A stretch of 64,000 nt of DNA from Candidatus Poribacteria bacterium (GCA_022821065.1 JAJEEK010000050.1:62001-126000), one strand, 5' to 3'; positions 26,301-33,793 are shown, numbered from the stretch's first letter. Program-made: numbers and translations. Notes: generated by a model not told the origin, from the letters alone.

Positions 26301-26895
26301 GTTCTTCCTGCGCAAGCAATCCTTGTGTCAGCTTCAATAAAACGACAACATTCACTGGCGATCGAGCATGGAGTTCCTGTAGATGTTGAACGGCTTCGCG
26401 TTGTGCTTCTGCGTCGTTTCGTTGACCGAGGTAGTGACGCACCAGTTTGTAGCGAAACTCCAATTCATCGGGATCCAACCGAACGGCTTCGTTCATCGCT
26501 TCTACTGCCAGTGCACTTTGTCCCTGCAACTGATAGACTTCGGACAAGATGAAATGTAACTGGCTATCCATCGGTGCGACAGCGATGCCGCGCTTCACCC
26601 ACAATTCAGCGGCATCCGCCTGTTGTAGACGTAAGTGCGCGACAGCGAGATTCCCATAACCGATGGCTTCGTCAGGGAGCAATTCAATAAGTGCGGTAAA
26701 CGCTTCAACTGCCTTAGAGGGCTGCGATTCCTCAAGGTATGCCAACCCTAAATTCTGGTGCCGGATCGCTTCTTCGATAATTCCGGTGTTGTCTGTCTTT
26801 TGTGTCCATCCTGATGAAACAGCGAAACACCACACCAACAACAGTGAACACTTCAAACATTTTTTTATAATGGGAGGCGCGAATCTCAATATCAT
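23356..26895 (-). CDS. Exported TPR + FG-GAP/VCBS repeat + ASPIC/UnbV domain protein
   Basis: Large exported protein of 1179 residues. A signal peptide (about 1-31) is followed by TPR repeats (about 40-270: 'HQNLGLAYLEESQPSKAVEAF', 'GYGNLAVAHLRLQQ'), then an FG-GAP/VCBS beta-propeller (about 295-640) with calcium-type loops 'DHDNDGNLD', 'DYDHDGDLD', 'DFDDDGDID' and 'DYDNDGDLDLFF', and an ASPIC/UnbV domain ('GIGSKLEVKVGDLYQLQYV') near 690. The last 400 residues are beta-rich with 'SCPFLYVYNGEKYEFVTDLLWRAPLG'. Such proteins are surface or periplasmic and probably bind ligands or partners. Its ATG overlaps the stop of the upstream small gene (ATGA), which implies coupling. Molecular function unknown. 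Confidence 0.92.
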   Translation of the reverse strand: MILRFAPPIIKKCLKCSLLLVWCFAVSSGWTQKTDNTGIIEEAIRHQNLGLAYLEESQPSKAVEAFTALIELLPDEAIGYGNLAVAHLRLQQADAAELWVKRGIAVAPMDSQLHFILSEVYQLQGQSALAVEAMNEAVRLDPDELEFRYKLVRHYLGQRNDAEAQREAVQHLQELHARSPVNVVVLLKLTQGLLAQEELEAAAELCQELRILLGDTDAEKLEYLTQGIAAIEQKDLKLATRNIRIFENLHRASPRYQQGIGELVTDILGHPIETFSPGFRARRVAKMTLPIDVEFVDVTDQLGLANVNPPSDFKAPVAVILMDHDNDGNLDLHIVANGFMLHQNRGKQFDPISTYVAGQDIHVAVADLNKDGIQDYLFEGVNGIGYIWKDTEGNKGASDLIKYEKPATRIGILHPVDYDHDGDLDIFTTGATMYRNNSGDEDKGDEENKEDETFTDVSEQTFVKTAAPQFAPAEAFSADFDDDGDIDIFTIHREMGCTLYDNLRQGKLRAVSDETGISQGIHYTAAAVGDYDNDGDIDIFLSTADQIYLYLNRGDGSFMSDPRLEANVRDLSPSLLKNIDYDNDGFIDLWVSGEDGMFLFRNAGTGQFDEPYPLIETVTPTEGAILHNATAGAVGDYDNDGDLDLFFINGEGELRALQNNGGNQNNWIQMRLEGITTGNNKVNRDGIGSKLEVKVGDLYQLQYVSEQISHFGLGAFDKADVVRVVWTNGVPQNVIEPQAKQRILEKQILKGSCPFLYVYNGEKYEFVTDLLWRAPLGLVTSMGFVAPDETRDFVKISGTQIQPKDGRYSVQITEELWETAYFDEVKLIAVDHPAGTDIFVNEQYVPPPFAEFKVYGVKEKRHPKSATDHRGKDVSDALKAFDYDYAVEHGPGPYQGVVEPHAIVLDLGDAPNDVPVTLFLSGWIFPTDTSINVALFQNPSINPSFPSVSVKDETGQWKTVIDMIGLPAGKNKTITIDLTGKFLSDDRQVRIETDMQIYWDAAFFTVGAQDVPVEMMTLNPDSADLHYRGFSEMYRPNPHAPHLFDYQKVTTDAQWRDLAGYYTRYGDVNPLLQKVDDMYVILNAGDEITVEFDASRLPVLKPGWVRDFILYSDGWDKDGDINTLTSQTVEPLPFHGMSAYPYPDTEHYPDSEAHRRYQLKYNTRRVEHRLPPLPGNTIK

Positions 26896-27155
26896 GCGTT
26901 TTCCTCTTTCTGAAAATCTTCTGCGGTATCCACGACTGCCTGTCGTATGGTTCTCTGTCTAAGTGCGAGTGAATCTTCGAGTTGTTTAAGATGAAGCAGC
27001 CACGACTCTTTAGAGTCGCCTTCTTCCGTGCCGAACCCGTCCGTTATAGAGAGCCGAATATATTTCAGACGTTCTGACTGTAAGACTTTTACCTGTGCAT
27101 CGTAGTCTTCAATACCGGATTCTAAGAGGGAAATCAGTTCGCGTATTTTTTCCAA
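26892..27155 (-). CDS. Small helical protein upstream of the FG-GAP gene, unknown function
   Basis: An 87-residue, highly charged, probably coiled-coil protein without signal peptide or membrane segment ('LEKIRELISLLESGIEDYDAQ', 'LKQLEDSLALRQRTIRQ'). The start is taken as TTG at 27155, which has AAAGGAGA 6 bases upstream; the open frame extends to 27200 but without a ribosome site. Its stop overlaps the start of the large FG-GAP protein by four bases. I do not recognise the family. Confidence 0.72.
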   Translation of the reverse strand: MEKIRELISLLESGIEDYDAQVKVLQSERLKYIRLSITDGFGTEEGDSKESWLLHLKQLEDSLALRQRTIRQAVVDTAEDFQKEENA

Positions 27156-27355
27156 TGTGTGTCTCCTTTTAGGGTTGTGCTTTCGTAATTGGTATATCAA
27201 GGTGAGGTGTAAAATAGTGTATCTTATTTTATGTTTGTAATCAAATGAAAATTCAACTAAGGGTGTGTGAAATATTTGTCAATTGTCTGAATTAGGGTTT
27301 TCAGGATTAGCAGATTGACAGGGTTTTTTCCGACAAATGGATGGCTCTGTTTCGC
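27156..27355. other. Intergenic spacer with a GGATTAGCAGATTGACAGG-type repeat
   Basis: Divergent spacer between the small helical gene and the Uma2 gene. The only notable string is AGGGTTTTCAGGATTAGC (27293-27310), similar in style to the GCGGATT repeats at 31393-31433. Nothing else seen. Confidence 0.35.
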
Positions 27356-27384
27356 TTGCATTCTTTTGGGACAAGTTGTATAAT
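27356..27384 (+). promoter_or_regulatory. Sigma-70 promoter of the Uma2 gene
   Basis: TTGCAT (27356-27361), a 17-base spacer and TATAAT (27379-27384), 44 bases before the start codon. Confidence 0.7.
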
Positions 27385-27427
27385 AGACCTTATATCAACA
27401 ACTCACAAACAGCAAAGGAGAACACCG

Positions 27428-28114
27428 ATGGAAACTTCCCCAAACGTGCGTCGTCCGCCTTATGCTCCCACAGAAATGGAAGAAGAACTCTACCCGGAAT
27501 CGGATGGTAAACCCATGGCTGACACAGACCTCCACCTTTATTGGATAAAGCGTGTGCAGGATATGCTCGAAACTTATCTTTCGCAGGACCCAGGGATCTA
27601 TATCTCTGGGAATATTATGATGTATGATATAGAGGGCCGGATGCGAACGGCTGTCTCGCCCGATATTCTTGTCGCTTTCGGGCTCGGACAGAAGTTCCGC
27701 CGCACCTATAAGGTATGGGAAGAAGGAAAACCCCCGGACTTCGTGATGGAGTTTTCCAGTAAGAGGACCTATCGAAATGATTTAGATGAGAAAATGGTAC
27801 TCTACGCGCGTATGAACATTCCAGAGTATTTCCTCTATGATCCAGATAGAAGATATCTACCATCGCCGCTACTCGGGTTTCGGCTTGTTGAGGGTCAGTA
27901 TGTCAAGATTGCTCCAGACGTTGATGCAGCGATCCATTCAGAGATATTGGCTCTGAATTTCCATTTAACGGAAGAGGGCCTCGCGCTTTACGATCCCCAA
28001 TCAGAACGGTGGCTACAAACCCTTGCAGAACAAGAAGCGGCAGCCCGACAGAAAGCTGAAGCAGAAGTCGCGCGACTCCAAGCAGAAATTGCACGCTTGA
28101 AAGAACGCAGGTAA
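27428..28114 (+). CDS. Uma2 family (DUF820) restriction-endonuclease-fold protein
   Basis: PD-(D/E)XK-fold protein of 228 residues belonging to Uma2/DUF820, abundant in cyanobacteria and related phyla and of unclear role. The nuclease core shows 'SPDILVAFG' (PD motif near residue 80), 'PDFVMEFSSKRT' (E-x-S-S-K, near 100-110) and 'DEKMVLYARMNIPEYFLYDP'. The C-terminus (about 195-228) is a coiled coil of Ala/Glu/Arg heptads ('EQEAAARQKAEAEVARLQ'), common in the family. The ATG at 27428 has AAAGGAG upstream. It opens the accessory plus-strand island. Confidence 0.92.
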   Translation: METSPNVRRPPYAPTEMEEELYPESDGKPMADTDLHLYWIKRVQDMLETYLSQDPGIYISGNIMMYDIEGRMRTAVSPDILVAFGLGQKFRRTYKVWEEGKPPDFVMEFSSKRTYRNDLDEKMVLYARMNIPEYFLYDPDRRYLPSPLLGFRLVEGQYVKIAPDVDAAIHSEILALNFHLTEEGLALYDPQSERWLQTLAEQEAAARQKAEAEVARLQAEIARLKERR

Positions 28115-28150
28115 GACTATTGCCTGTAGTGTAAACTGAGGTGAGAAAAA

Positions 28151-28564
28151 GTGAAACACACAACAAAAATAGAACTTGCAAATCGAAAAGATCAGTTTTT
28201 AGCCGAAGCTGGGGTTATCAAACCTGAAGATATTCGGCAAGTGACCGTCGAAGACGCGATCGTTGATACCGGTGCGACTGGATTATCCTTACCCAAACCC
28301 ATTATAGAGCGACTCGGCTTGACTCCCGTTAGAAGTAGAAGGGCACAGACCACAAACAGTATCGTTACGCGGACAGTTTATTCTGATGTCCGATATACTG
28401 TCTTAGAACGGGAGGGAACAATGGAAGTGGCGGACCTACCCGCCGAGCTGCCTATCCTTGTCGGACACATGGTACTGGAATACCTGGATCTCTGTCTTGA
28501 TATTAAAAAAGGGCTCATCTATAATCCCGCCCACGACGATGAATGGATTGAAGACCAGCTCTAA
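28151..28564 (+). CDS. Retropepsin-like aspartyl protease-family protein
   Basis: A 137-residue clan AA aspartic protease-like protein. The catalytic motif is 'DAIVDTGATGLSLPKPIIERLGL' in parts, with D-T-G-A near residue 39, and the second conserved part 'LPILVGHMVLEYLDLCLD' near 100. A retropepsin works as a homodimer, so one domain is enough. The start is GTG at 28151 with GAGGTGAG upstream. It lies 36 bp after the Uma2 gene. Its target is unknown; many such genes in this kind of genome sit in accessory regions. Confidence 0.8.
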   Translation: MKHTTKIELANRKDQFLAEAGVIKPEDIRQVTVEDAIVDTGATGLSLPKPIIERLGLTPVRSRRAQTTNSIVTRTVYSDVRYTVLEREGTMEVADLPAELPILVGHMVLEYLDLCLDIKKGLIYNPAHDDEWIEDQL

Positions 28565-28586
28565 ACTGTTCGTTTGGGTTTCCACG

Positions 28587-28657
28587 CTTCTGTAGCATAA
28601 CCTGTTAGGTTGTGCCTGTCTTCTGTTCTTCTGTAGCATAACCTGTTAGGTTGTGCC
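28587..28657. repeat. Two direct copies of a 30-bp hairpin repeat before mod
   Basis: An identical 30-bp unit occurs at 28587-28616 and 28628-28657. Its core folds as GCATAACCT-GTT-AGGTTGTGC, a 9-bp stem (one G-U pair) with a 3-base loop. A third, variant copy overlaps the mod stop codon at 31361. Two copies with an 11-bp gap and no cas genes do not make a CRISPR. Confidence 0.75.
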
Positions 28658-28685
28658 ACCGTACCACAATAGCAAAGGAGATTCT

Positions 28686-31364
28686 ATGCCGAAAAAACCG
28701 ATTAATCATTACGAACACCCCGATAAACTGCCCAATAACCCGACCCAAGAATTGAGTGGATTCGCTGAAGATGAGGAAAACGCACCCACCCGTTACCCGC
28801 GCGACGTAGCACTGGATCCGCAACTCGTCTGGAAAGGCAAAGATCAACAAAACGATAGCGATCTTGAAGTGCCAGCCGTCCCTATCTACACGCAAGAACA
28901 TATCCAACCCCAAGCGATTATTGAAAACCTTCGTACACAAAAGCGGCGAGAATCAGAGCAGATAGAGTTACTCTTTGAAGGCTTCGATGGTCTTGATTTT
29001 AACCAGAAAATTGAATTCTACGAACACGAACAGAACTGGCACAATCGCTTTATCCTTGGCGACTCGCTTGCAGTGATGAATTCTCTCGCTGAAAAGGAAC
29101 AACTCAAAAACAGCGTGCAGATGATCTATTTTGACCCCCCTTATGGGATTAAATTCAGTAGTAACTGGCAGGTCAGCACCCGAAAGCGAGAGGTTGGTAA
29201 TACCAAAGCAGAAGACGTTACGCCGCAACCAGAACAAGTTAAAGCATTTCGAGATACGTGGGAACTCGGCATCCATTCTTACCTTGCCTACCTCCGTGAC
29301 CGCCTTACCCTTGCGCGTGAATTGCTGACAGAGCGCGGCAGCATCTTCGTCCAGATTAGCGATGAGAATGTCCATCGTGTTCGGTGTTTGTTAGATGAAG
29401 TGTTTGGGGATACTAATTTTGTTTCTGAAATTACATGGACTCGTGGTGATATGACATCTTCAACATCTTTGTCCTCAGTGTTTGATTATCTGTTGTGGTA
29501 TGCAAAAGATAAAGAACAATTAAAGTATAAACCTCTTTATATTCAATGGGACGAGCGTTCTGCTGACCCTCTTCTCGCGTCCTATTTGCGAGTTGAATTG
29601 CCGGATTTAACCCGTCGTAGAATGACAAAAAAAGAAAAGGAAGATCCTACATTATTACCTGACGGAAGTCGGCGATTTGTAGATTATCAGGCAACTTCCC
29701 AGTCAGGCAATAAGGACAAATATGAATTTGAGGGTAAAATTTTCACACCACCGGGTGATAGAGGATGGGTTTCAAATCAAGAAGGATTAGATCGATTAGC
29801 AAAACAAGGAAGGCTTCTCACTTCAGGAAAATCACTTCGCTATATTCGTTATGCTGGAGACTTCCCTGGACGAGAAATTACTAACTTATGGACAGATACT
29901 TCGGGCGGACGTTCTGAAAAAACCTATGTTGTAGAAACAAATCCGAAAGTTGTACAACGGTGCCTATTGATGACAACTGATCCGGGAGACCTCGTGCTTG
30001 ATCCGACGTGTGGTAGTGGTACAACTGCTTATGTTGCAGAGCAGTGGGGGAGGCGTTGGATAACGATAGATACGTCCCGTGTTGCACTTGCACTTGCGCG
30101 TACACGTCTTATGTCTGCCAAATATCCGTACTATCGTCTTGAAAATACAAACAACATTAAAGAAGGGTTTTCTCATAAAACTGCCCCTCATATCGGTTTG
30201 AAACGTATGGCATATAATACAGAAATTGACGACATCCATGCCGAACATGCTGAGAAACTGGAACCGTTGCGTGCCGAGATGAACCGTCTCATGGAGCAGA
30301 ATTGGAAGGAGTGGGAGGTACCAACAGAAACTGATAGTGAATGGAGTCCCAAGTTCCAAGAACTACACCGTCAATGGCTCAAGCTCAAGCGCGAGCGACA
30401 ACTCGCCATGGATGCTTCGACTGCACGGCGTGCCAAAAAAGAGATACTCTACGATCAACCGCATGAGGACACAAAACGGGTTCGTGTTACAGGTCCATTC
30501 ACTGTAGAAAGTTTATCCCCACATTTTGCCCTTGACCCCGTTGATGCAGAGGCTGATACCCCGGCAACTGCTGCCCCAGATGTCTCACAAGATTACCATC
30601 AACATATCCTTGAACATCTGAAAACAGGCGGCGTGCAAAACCGCCTTCAGGAGCAGCGCATTACCTTTGATTGGTTAGAAGAACTGCCCGGTGAATGGTT
30701 ACATGCCGAAGGTGCGTATACCGATGCAGATGACAATATACTGAGTGTCGCTATTAGTATCGCGCCGCAATCCATTACTGTCGGTAGCCAATGGATAAAT
30801 GAGGCTGCGAAGGAAGCTGCGCGCCGAACCCCGCGATTTGATTTACTCATTATTGCCGGTTTTGCGTTTGAAGGCTATATCGCTGGCGAGGACACACGCA
30901 TGGGACGGCTTACGATCCTACCGGTTAAGATGAGTCCTGAGTTAATGGTGCGCGAACTTAAAAACACGGGTCAAGGCAATCTGTTCATGGTATTCGGGGA
31001 ACCGGATGTTGAGATTATAGATCATGAAGATGGGACGTTCTCTGTAAAACTGTTGGGTGTAGATGTATACGATCCGAAGCAGGGGTTAACCCGTTCCGAC
31101 ACGCCGGAAGACATCGCGTGCTGGTTCATTGATACTGCGTACAACGGTGAAGCGTTTTTCGTGCGCCATGCGTATTTCACGGGTGAAGATGAACCGTATA
31201 AGCAGCTGCAACGCGCACTGAACTCAGAGATTGACGCAGAGGCGTGGGAGGCACTTTATCGGACAGAGAGTCTACCGTTTGCGAAACCTGAGACTGGCAA
31301 AATCGCTGTGAAAGTCATCAACCACTACGGCGATGAGATGATGAAAGAGTATAAGATTTCGTAG
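28686..31364 (+). CDS. Type III-style DNA methyltransferase (Mod), beta-class N6-adenine type
   Basis: Site-specific DNA methyltransferase of 892 residues. The catalytic motif IV 'DPPYG' is at 150-154 and the SAM-binding motif I 'LDPTCGSGTTAYVAEQWGRRW' region is at about 438-458. That order is the beta class used by Type III Mod and many N6-adenine enzymes. The target-recognition part between them (about 250-400) is AT-richer than the flanks, which suggests exchange. The long C-terminal part (about 540-892) is the extra region seen in Mod proteins paired with helicase-type Res. The start at 28686 has AAAGGAG. The paired Res gene lies 3.4 kb downstream. The stop codon lies inside a hairpin repeat. 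Confidence 0.93.
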   Translation: MPKKPINHYEHPDKLPNNPTQELSGFAEDEENAPTRYPRDVALDPQLVWKGKDQQNDSDLEVPAVPIYTQEHIQPQAIIENLRTQKRRESEQIELLFEGFDGLDFNQKIEFYEHEQNWHNRFILGDSLAVMNSLAEKEQLKNSVQMIYFDPPYGIKFSSNWQVSTRKREVGNTKAEDVTPQPEQVKAFRDTWELGIHSYLAYLRDRLTLARELLTERGSIFVQISDENVHRVRCLLDEVFGDTNFVSEITWTRGDMTSSTSLSSVFDYLLWYAKDKEQLKYKPLYIQWDERSADPLLASYLRVELPDLTRRRMTKKEKEDPTLLPDGSRRFVDYQATSQSGNKDKYEFEGKIFTPPGDRGWVSNQEGLDRLAKQGRLLTSGKSLRYIRYAGDFPGREITNLWTDTSGGRSEKTYVVETNPKVVQRCLLMTTDPGDLVLDPTCGSGTTAYVAEQWGRRWITIDTSRVALALARTRLMSAKYPYYRLENTNNIKEGFSHKTAPHIGLKRMAYNTEIDDIHAEHAEKLEPLRAEMNRLMEQNWKEWEVPTETDSEWSPKFQELHRQWLKLKRERQLAMDASTARRAKKEILYDQPHEDTKRVRVTGPFTVESLSPHFALDPVDAEADTPATAAPDVSQDYHQHILEHLKTGGVQNRLQEQRITFDWLEELPGEWLHAEGAYTDADDNILSVAISIAPQSITVGSQWINEAAKEAARRTPRFDLLIIAGFAFEGYIAGEDTRMGRLTILPVKMSPELMVRELKNTGQGNLFMVFGEPDVEIIDHEDGTFSVKLLGVDVYDPKQGLTRSDTPEDIACWFIDTAYNGEAFFVRHAYFTGEDEPYKQLQRALNSEIDAEAWEALYRTESLPFAKPETGKIAVKVINHYGDEMMKEYKIS

Positions 31365-31384
31365 CACAACCTGTTAGGTTGGGC
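31361..31384. repeat. Hairpin repeat overlapping the mod stop codon
   Basis: Variant of the 28587/28628 unit: GCACAACCT-GTT-AGGTTGGGC. The TAG stop of mod (31362-31364) is contributed by the repeat itself. Confidence 0.7.
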
Positions 31385-31440
31385 AATGTCTGAATCGCGG
31401 ATTATCGCGGATTTCACAGATTACGCGGATTTTAAGAGCA
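31385..31440. repeat. Short ATCGCGGATT direct repeats
   Basis: Three near copies of ATCGCGGATT / ATTACGCGGATT follow one another between the hairpin repeat and the ATPase promoter. Non-coding, origin unknown. Confidence 0.5.
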
Positions 31441-31482
31441 CTTTTTGTCCATCCATATCTCTCTGCTGCAGTTTGGATTCCC

Positions 31483-31511
31483 TTGAATTTTCTCGTGAAA
31501 CTGCGTATAAT
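31483..31511 (+). promoter_or_regulatory. Sigma-70 promoter of the ATPase-PIN pair
   Basis: TTGAAT (31483-31488), a 17-base spacer and TATAAT (31506-31511), 24 bases before the ATG. It indicates that the pair is transcribed separately from mod. Confidence 0.7.
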
Positions 31512-31534
31512 AGGGGTTACACGGAGGGAAAAAA

Positions 31535-32821
31535 ATGATTACACATATACGAATGAAAAACTTTAAATCTTGGCGAGATAGTGACATAGTGAAACTCGCA
31601 CCACTGACTGGCTTCTTTGGAACAAACAGCTCCGGGAAAAGCAGTCTGTTGCAGATGTTGCTGCTCCTTAAACAGACTGTTGGTAAGGATAAAGTTCTTT
31701 TCTTCGGGGACGAAAATTCCCTTGTCAATCTCGGCAATTTCCGAGAAGTGATTCATGGGCATGAATTAGGTAATGAGTTGTACTTAGGTCTGAGTTGCAA
31801 ACTCAGCCATACTGTTTCTTATAATTTTGTTACCGCTCAATGGCAAATGCTCTATTTTTCTTTTCACACCGTTGTCCAAGAAGTTAAGGGAAATCAAGTT
31901 ATCAAAGATTTTCGATACAAAAGTTTAAATAGTTCTGCGACAGTGATTTGGGAAGATAATAATCTTTTCGTTAACGATCGAAACTCAATACCGATTCAGG
32001 TCCAAAACTGCTACGGTCTACCATCATCCGAAAATTCTGATATTCCAGAGGTGCTAACCGGATTTACATCTGTATTTGAAGAACTGTTTTCCCATGTTTA
32101 TTATCTTGGTCCAACCCGCGTCCATCCACAACGCTCTTATCACTGGGAAGGCACACACCCGAAGGAGATTGACTCATGGGGAAACAAAGCTATTGATGCG
32201 CTTTTATCTGCTCGCGTGCGGCAATTGAAAAGTTCAAACAAGGAAGATGGGGTGCCAATTGAGGATAGGATTTCCGAATGGCTTCAAAGGATGGAACTTG
32301 CTCACTCTTTTTTTCTTGGGGCAACTGGTTCCCTTACCGATAATAACTACGAAATTCGCATCCGAAAAAGCGAGACTAGTGCAGAGGTCACATTGACTGA
32401 TATGGGCTATGGAGTCTCCGATCTGTTTCCCCTACTGGTCCATTGCTACTATGTACCGGAAGGATCAACCTTGATTTTAAAACAACCTGGTATCCATCTC
32501 CACCCGAAGGCGCAAGCCGATCTCGCTGATCTTTTAATAGAAGTTATTAAGGAACGGAATCTCCAGATTTTGATAGAAAGCCACAGCGAACACCTGTTAA
32601 ATAGGTTACAGCGACGCGTCGCGGAGGAAAAGATTGCTGCCGACCAAACTGCCCTCTACTTTTGCCGGTATATTGACGGTGCTTCCAAAATTGACGAGTT
32701 AGACATGGATGAATTCGGCAACATAACGAACTGGCCAGAAAAATTTTTTGGTGACGAGATGGGAGATCTGTTTGCAATGACCAAAGCACAAAGAGAACGT
32801 CAAAAGAGAACGGAGGGTTAA
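31535..32821 (+). CDS. DUF3696/AAA15-type ATPase, altered Walker B
   Basis: ABC/SMC-like ATPase of 428 residues of the kind found with nucleases in defence modules. It starts 'MITHIRMKNFKSW', has Walker A 'GTNSSGKSS' (29-37) and Q-loop-like 'LKQ', and ends with the DUF3696-type tail 'YIDGASKIDELDMDEFGNITNWPEKFFGDE' in part. The signature-like 'TDMGYGVSDLFPL' and His-switch 'ESHSEHLLNRL' are intact. Walker B reads 'TLILKQPGIHLHP' (K316, G319), where relatives have Glu at both positions, so hydrolysis is probably impaired. GGAGGG precedes the ATG. Its TAA shares an A with the ATG of the PIN gene, indicating coupling. A defence or toxin-control role is inferred from architecture. Confidence 0.88.
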   Translation: MITHIRMKNFKSWRDSDIVKLAPLTGFFGTNSSGKSSLLQMLLLLKQTVGKDKVLFFGDENSLVNLGNFREVIHGHELGNELYLGLSCKLSHTVSYNFVTAQWQMLYFSFHTVVQEVKGNQVIKDFRYKSLNSSATVIWEDNNLFVNDRNSIPIQVQNCYGLPSSENSDIPEVLTGFTSVFEELFSHVYYLGPTRVHPQRSYHWEGTHPKEIDSWGNKAIDALLSARVRQLKSSNKEDGVPIEDRISEWLQRMELAHSFFLGATGSLTDNNYEIRIRKSETSAEVTLTDMGYGVSDLFPLLVHCYYVPEGSTLILKQPGIHLHPKAQADLADLLIEVIKERNLQILIESHSEHLLNRLQRRVAEEKIAADQTALYFCRYIDGASKIDELDMDEFGNITNWPEKFFGDEMGDLFAMTKAQRERQKRTEG

Positions 32822-33348
32822 TGGACGCTGTTATTGTAGATACTAACGTTATTGTGATCGCAAATGATACAGATAACAAACGTAAAGATTGTAGAGACCA
32901 TTGTCAAGAGCGAATTCAACAAATTATTGACCAACATGAAAAGGTGGTTATTGACGACAAATGGCGAATTTTGGGAGAGTACCAGAATAATACACACCCA
33001 AATACCCGAAAAGGCATCGGCGATCTTTTCGTGAAAAGGTTACTGCAAAATCTTGGAAACCCGGCAGTATGCACAATGGTCCTAATCACGCCATCAGCTG
33101 GAAATGGGACTGATTTTGAAGAGTTTCCTGCTGATAACGCCTTAATCAATTTTGACTCTGATGACAAAAAATTCATTGCCGTTGCTCTGGCACACAAACG
33201 CGATACTGGACAAACTCCGCCAATTCTCTTGGCGATAGATAGAGGATGGCTTCAATTTATGAACGAACTTGCAAACCATGGAGTCAGCGTTGACCTCATC
33301 TGTAAGAAGGATATGCAACGTCCACGCCAAGGAAGGAAAGGAAGATGA
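32821..33348 (+). CDS. PIN-domain-like nuclease, partner of the ATPase
   Basis: A 175-residue protein with a PIN-like RNase fold. The acidic residues are in the expected order: D7 ('VIVDTNV'), E53 ('ILGEYQNN'), D112/D115 ('FDSDDKKFIAVALAH') and D140 ('LLAIDRGWL'). All four metal-binding positions are filled, so it should be active as an RNase or DNase. It overlaps the ATPase stop by one base (TAATG) and is likely made in fixed ratio with it. The end is basic ('RPRQGRKGR'). Its own stop overlaps another ATG, which begins the remnant at 33345. The pair may be a toxin and regulator or an abortive-infection module; that is inference. Confidence 0.82.
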   Translation: MDAVIVDTNVIVIANDTDNKRKDCRDHCQERIQQIIDQHEKVVIDDKWRILGEYQNNTHPNTRKGIGDLFVKRLLQNLGNPAVCTMVLITPSAGNGTDFEEFPADNALINFDSDDKKFIAVALAHKRDTGQTPPILLAIDRGWLQFMNELANHGVSVDLICKKDMQRPRQGRKGR

Positions 33349-33383
33349 TTACACATATATGGGTGAAAAACTTCAAGTCTTAA
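33345..33383 (+). pseudogene. 13-codon remnant of a second DUF3696-type ATPase
   Basis: The ATG overlaps the PIN stop (ATGA) and encodes MITHIWVKNFKS then TAA. Ten of twelve residues match the start of the ATPase at 31535 (MITHIRMKNFKS). The rest of the gene is gone. This points to a former tandem duplicate of the ATPase directly after the PIN gene. Confidence 0.8.
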
Positions 33384-33432
33384 AAAAATATCTGGGATTA
33401 TCAGAGGTTCTGAGAGAATACTCCTTGATAAT

Positions 33433-33750
33433 AACGTGAGTTTGAAAATAAAAATTGAAGCTCCCGTAGGTTGGGTTGAACGGAGATCTACTAAAAAATA
33501 GCACACAGCACAGAGTTTTCAAACAAACAGAAAAACCTGAAATCACCTAAAACCGAGTGAAACCCAACGCATTATGACACCCACACGGTTTGGGGTGTTG
33601 GGTTTCGCTAAACCTATCTACCCGAACAATTCACTGGAGAACAGAAGGCTATGTATAGCAGAAATGTTCCTGTGGTTTACCGCTCAACCCAACCTACGTC
33701 GATATTCGTATTTCATTTTCCAACCCACGTTTAATTACGAAACTCACGTT
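33433..33750. mobile_element. 318-bp nested palindromic (MITE-like) element
   Basis: Three inverted repeats are nested around one centre: AACGTGAGTTT (33433-33443) with AAACTCACGTT (33740-33750); CGTAGGTTGGGTTGAAC (33465-33481) with GCTCAACCCAACCTACG (33682-33698, one mismatch); and GTGAAACCCAAC (33557-33568) with GTTGGGTTTCGC (33597-33608, one mismatch). No transposase. It fills the gap between the ATPase remnant and the WD40 gene. An open frame at 33574-33807 is only a by-product of the element. Confidence 0.75.
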
Positions 33751-33793
33751 GATAATAGGAAACGGATAATTCAAAAACCCACGGATAAGCTAA

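Noticed and set aside
28587-28657. Possible mini-CRISPR (two 30-bp direct repeats)
   Set aside because: The gap is only 11 bp, the unit is itself a tight hairpin, a third variant lies 2.7 kb away and there are no cas genes.
31500-33348. Reading the ATPase-PIN pair as a known OLD/TOPRIM, RloAB or PARIS system
   Set aside because: The partner has a PIN-type acidic set, not a TOPRIM or DUF4435 domain, so none of these names fits.
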